64,000 bases of DNA from Lithodes maja. Taxonomy: Eukaryota; Arthropoda; Malacostraca; Decapoda; Lithodidae. A program made the position numbers and the translations under genes. The DNA is taken from NCBI GenBank assembly GCA_037953745.1, contig JBAKBP010007103.1:39166-103165 (forward strand), given 5' to 3'. Under the pieces are notes generated by a model. It searched no databases. It was not told where the DNA came from and saw only the letters and a list, made by a program, of their open reading frames with translations. This document shows, piece by piece, positions 60,501 through 64,000 of the stretch. Positions within the stretch are counted from its first letter, which is position 1; the number at the start of each line of letters is the position of its first letter.

Positions 60501-63500
60501 CCACAACCACCACACTGCAACACACTACATAACACAATACAACCACCACACTGCACACCACAACCACGACACTGCAACACACTACATAACACAATACAAC
60601 CACCACACCGCAACACACTACATTACACAATATAACCACCACACTTCACACCACAATCACCACACCGCACACCACAACCACCACACTGCTACACACTACA
60701 TAACACAATACAACCACCACACTTCACACCACAACCACCGCACTGCAACACACATTACACAATACAACCACCACACCGCAACACACTACATAACACAATA
60801 GAACCACCACACTGCAACACAATACATTACACAATACAACCAACACACTGCAACACACTACATAACACAATACAACCACCACACTGCAACACACTACCTA
60901 ACACAATACAACCACCACACCACACACCACAATCACCACACTGCAATACACTACATTACACATTACATCCACCACACCGCACATCGCAACCATCGCACTG
61001 CAACACATTACATAACACAATACAACCACCACACTGCAACACAATATATTACACAATACAACCACCACACCGCACACCACAACCACCACACTGCAACACA
61101 CTACATTACACAATACAACCACCACACCACAACCACCACACTGCAACACAATACAATACACAATACAACCACCACACTGCAACACACTACATAACACAAT
61201 ACAACCACCACACCGCAAGACACTACATCAAGCAATACAACCACCACACCGCACACCACAACCACCACACTGCAACACACTACATAACACAATACAACCA
61301 CCACACTGCACACCACAACCACCACACTGCAACACACTACATAACACAATAAAACCACCACACTGCAACACACTACATTACACAATACAACCACCACACC
61401 GCACACCACAACCACCACACTGCAACACACTACATTACACAATACAACCACCACACCGCACACCACAACCACCACACCGCACATCACAGCTTCCACACTG
61501 CAACACAATACATTACACAATACAACCACCACACTGCAACACACTACATTACACAATTCAACCACCACGCTGCACACCACAACCACCACACTGCAAAACT
61601 ACACAATACAACTACCACACCGCAACACACTACATTGCACACCACAACCACCACACTGCAACACACTACATTACACAATACAACTACCACATTGCAACAC
61701 ACTACATAACACAATACAACCACCACACTGCAACACACAACAGAACAAAATACAACCACCACACTGCAACACACTACATTACACAATACAACTACCACAC
61801 TGCAACACACTACATTACACACTACAACTACCACACTGCAACACACTACATTGCACAATACAACCACCACACCGCAAACCACAATCAACACACTGCAACA
61901 CACTACATAACACCATACAACTACCACACTGCAACACACTACATTACACAATACAACTACCACACTGCAACACACTACATTACACAATACAACTACCACA
62001 CCGCACACCACAACCACCACATTGCAACACACTACATAGCACAATACAACCACCACACCGCACACCACAACCAACACACTACATTACACAATACAACCTC
62101 CACACCGCACACCACAACCACCACACTGCAACACACTACATTACACAATACAACCACCACTCTGCAACACACTACATTACACAATACAACCACCACACTG
62201 CAACACACTACATTACACAATACAACCACCACACCACAACATACTACATTGCACAATACAACCACCACACCGCAACACACTACATTACAAAATACAACGA
62301 CCACACTGCAACACACTACATTACACAATACAACCAGCACACTGCAACAAACTACATTGCACAACACAACCACCACACTGCAACACACTACATTGCACAA
62401 TTCAACCACCACACTGCACAAACCAACCACCACACTGCAACACACTACATAACACAATACAACCACCACACTGCACACCACAACCACCACACTGCACACC
62501 ACAACCACCACACTGCAACACACTACATTACACAATAAAACCAACACACTTCACACCACAACCACCACACCGCACACCAAAACCACCACACTGCAACACA
62601 CTCCATTACCCAATACAACCATCATACCGCACACCACAACCACCACACTGCAACACACTACATAACACAATACAACCACCACACTTCACACCACAACCAC
62701 CACACTGCAACACACTACATAACATAATACAACCACCACACTGCAACAAACTACATTACACAATACAGCCACCACACTGCAACACCACAACCACCACACT
62801 GCAACACACTACATAACACAATACAACCACCACACCGCACACCACAACCACCACACTGCAACACACTACATAACTCAATACAACCACCACACTGCAACAC
62901 ACTACATTACACAACACAACCACCACACTGCAACACACTACATAACACAATACAACAAACACACTGCAACACACTACATAACACAATACAACCACCATAC
63001 TGCAACACACTACATTACACAATACAGCCACCACACTGCAACACCACAACCACCACACTGCAACACACTACATAACACAATACAACCACCACACTGCACA
63101 CCACAATCACGACACTGCAACACACTACATAACACAATACAACCACCACACCGCAACACACTACATTACACAATAAAACCACCACACTTCACACCACAAC
63201 CACCACACCGCACACCACAACCACCACACTGCAACACACTACATAACACAATACAACCACCACACTTCACACCACAACCACCACACTGCAACACACATTA
63301 CACAATACAACCACCACACTGCAACACACTACATAACACAATACAACCACCACACTGCAACACACTACATTACACAATACAACCACCACACTGCAACACA
63401 CTACATAACACAATACAACCACCACACTGCAACACACTACCTAACACAATACAACCACCACACCACACACCACAACCACCACACTGCAATACACTACATT

Positions 63501-64000
63501 ACACATTACATCCACCACACCGCACATCACAAATATCCCACTGCAACACACTACATAACACAATACAACCACCACACTGCAATACAATACATTACACAAT
63601 ACAAACACCCCACCGCACACCACAACCACCACACTGCAACACTCTACATTACACAATACAACCACCACACCACACACCACAACCACCACACTACATTACA
63701 CAATACAACCACCACACTGTACACCACAACCACCACACTGCAAAACACTACATTACACAATACAACCACCACACTGCAACACACTACATTACACAATACA
63801 ACCACCACACTGCAACACACTACATTACACAATACAACCACCACACCACAACATACTATATTGCACAATACAACCACCACGCCGCAACACACTACATTAC
63901 ACAATACAACGACTACACTGCAACACACTACATTACACAATACAACCACCACACTGCAACACACTACATTGCACAACACAACCATCACACTGCAACACAC
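57548..64000. repeat. 7,101-bp tandem duplication, copy 2 (runs off the window)
   Basis: Begins immediately after the 32-base A run of the island and follows copy 1 base for base except for rare indels and substitutions. The corresponding island would fall near 64346, outside the window. Confidence 0.9.

Larger units (their letters stand above)
40997..64000. repeat. A/C-rich satellite array, 36- and 21-bp monomers, with higher-order repeats
   Basis: Core ACAACCACCACACTGCA (17 bp) alternates with spacer ACACACTACATTACACAAT (19 bp) or CACC (4 bp), giving 36- and 21-bp units; a 33-bp form lacks three bases of the long spacer. Variants include CATAACAC for CATTACAC and CCGCA or CTTCA for CTGCA. 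The + strand is almost free of G outside TGCA/CGCA. A marker variant CAGCTTCC recurs at 44401, 47205, 49309, 51818, 54386, 58919 and 61487. The array is interrupted by one island (57244-57547) and continues beyond the window. I see no gene, promoter or RNA in it. Confidence 0.97.

Noticed and set aside
41008..64000. Many long open frames encoding V/C-rich or T/H-rich cyclic peptides
   Set aside because: They occur on both strands in several frames and simply translate 36- and 21-bp monomers; none has a gene-like start, domain or codon pattern.

Overview
The window is a repeat-rich piece of a eukaryotic, probably invertebrate, nuclear genome. Arthropod, and within that decapod crustacean, is my best guess. 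This is inferred only from the mix of LTR elements, RTE-like and CR1-like LINEs, tRNA-derived SINEs, TTAA-flanked MITEs and abundant microsatellites. I found no host protein-coding gene, no free-standing rRNA or tRNA gene and no CRISPR array.

Layout. 1-6530: a young Ty3/gypsy-type LTR element (element 1, + strand; its 5' LTR is cut by the window edge) that has lost most of integrase and all of reverse transcriptase but still reads as one long frame. 6540-11124: a decayed gypsy-type element on the - strand. 12000-15672: a full-length RTE-like LINE with an intact 991-codon frame, target-site duplication (TSD) GAGACCT and a GATA-repeat tail. 15680-25700: non-coding DNA with microsatellites, several TTAA-flanked MITEs, SINE-like elements and a near-identical 986-bp direct repeat. 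25729-30640: a decayed CR1-like LINE with other elements nested in it. 30985-31326 and 40997-64000: one satellite, split by a 9.67-kb LTR element (element 2, - strand, 31327-40996). From 40997 to the window end (23 kb) the DNA is almost entirely satellite.

Element 2 (and, as far as it survives, element 1) has integrase upstream of reverse transcriptase/RNase H. This is the order described for Gmr1-like Ty3/gypsy elements and is unlike ordinary gypsy elements. Element 2 carries at least four later insertions. One TTAA MITE sits in gag, one in integrase, one in the left LTR, and a different MITE sits in the right LTR. The reading frames or the sister LTR show the empty site in each case.

The satellite is built from a 17-bp core (ACAACCACCACACTGCA) joined by either a 19-bp or a 4-bp spacer, giving 36- and 21-bp monomers. 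On top of these lie 2.1-2.8-kb higher-order blocks and a 7,101-bp, almost identical tandem duplication whose junction coincides with a small poly(A)-tailed island (57244-57547). Long open frames in the satellite come from monomer lengths divisible by three and are not credible genes.

No undescribed functional system is proven here. The most notable points are the Gmr1-type order, an RTE-derived mini-element in two copies with the same 5'-3' fusion point, the set of TTAA insertions with visible empty sites, and the hierarchical satellite.
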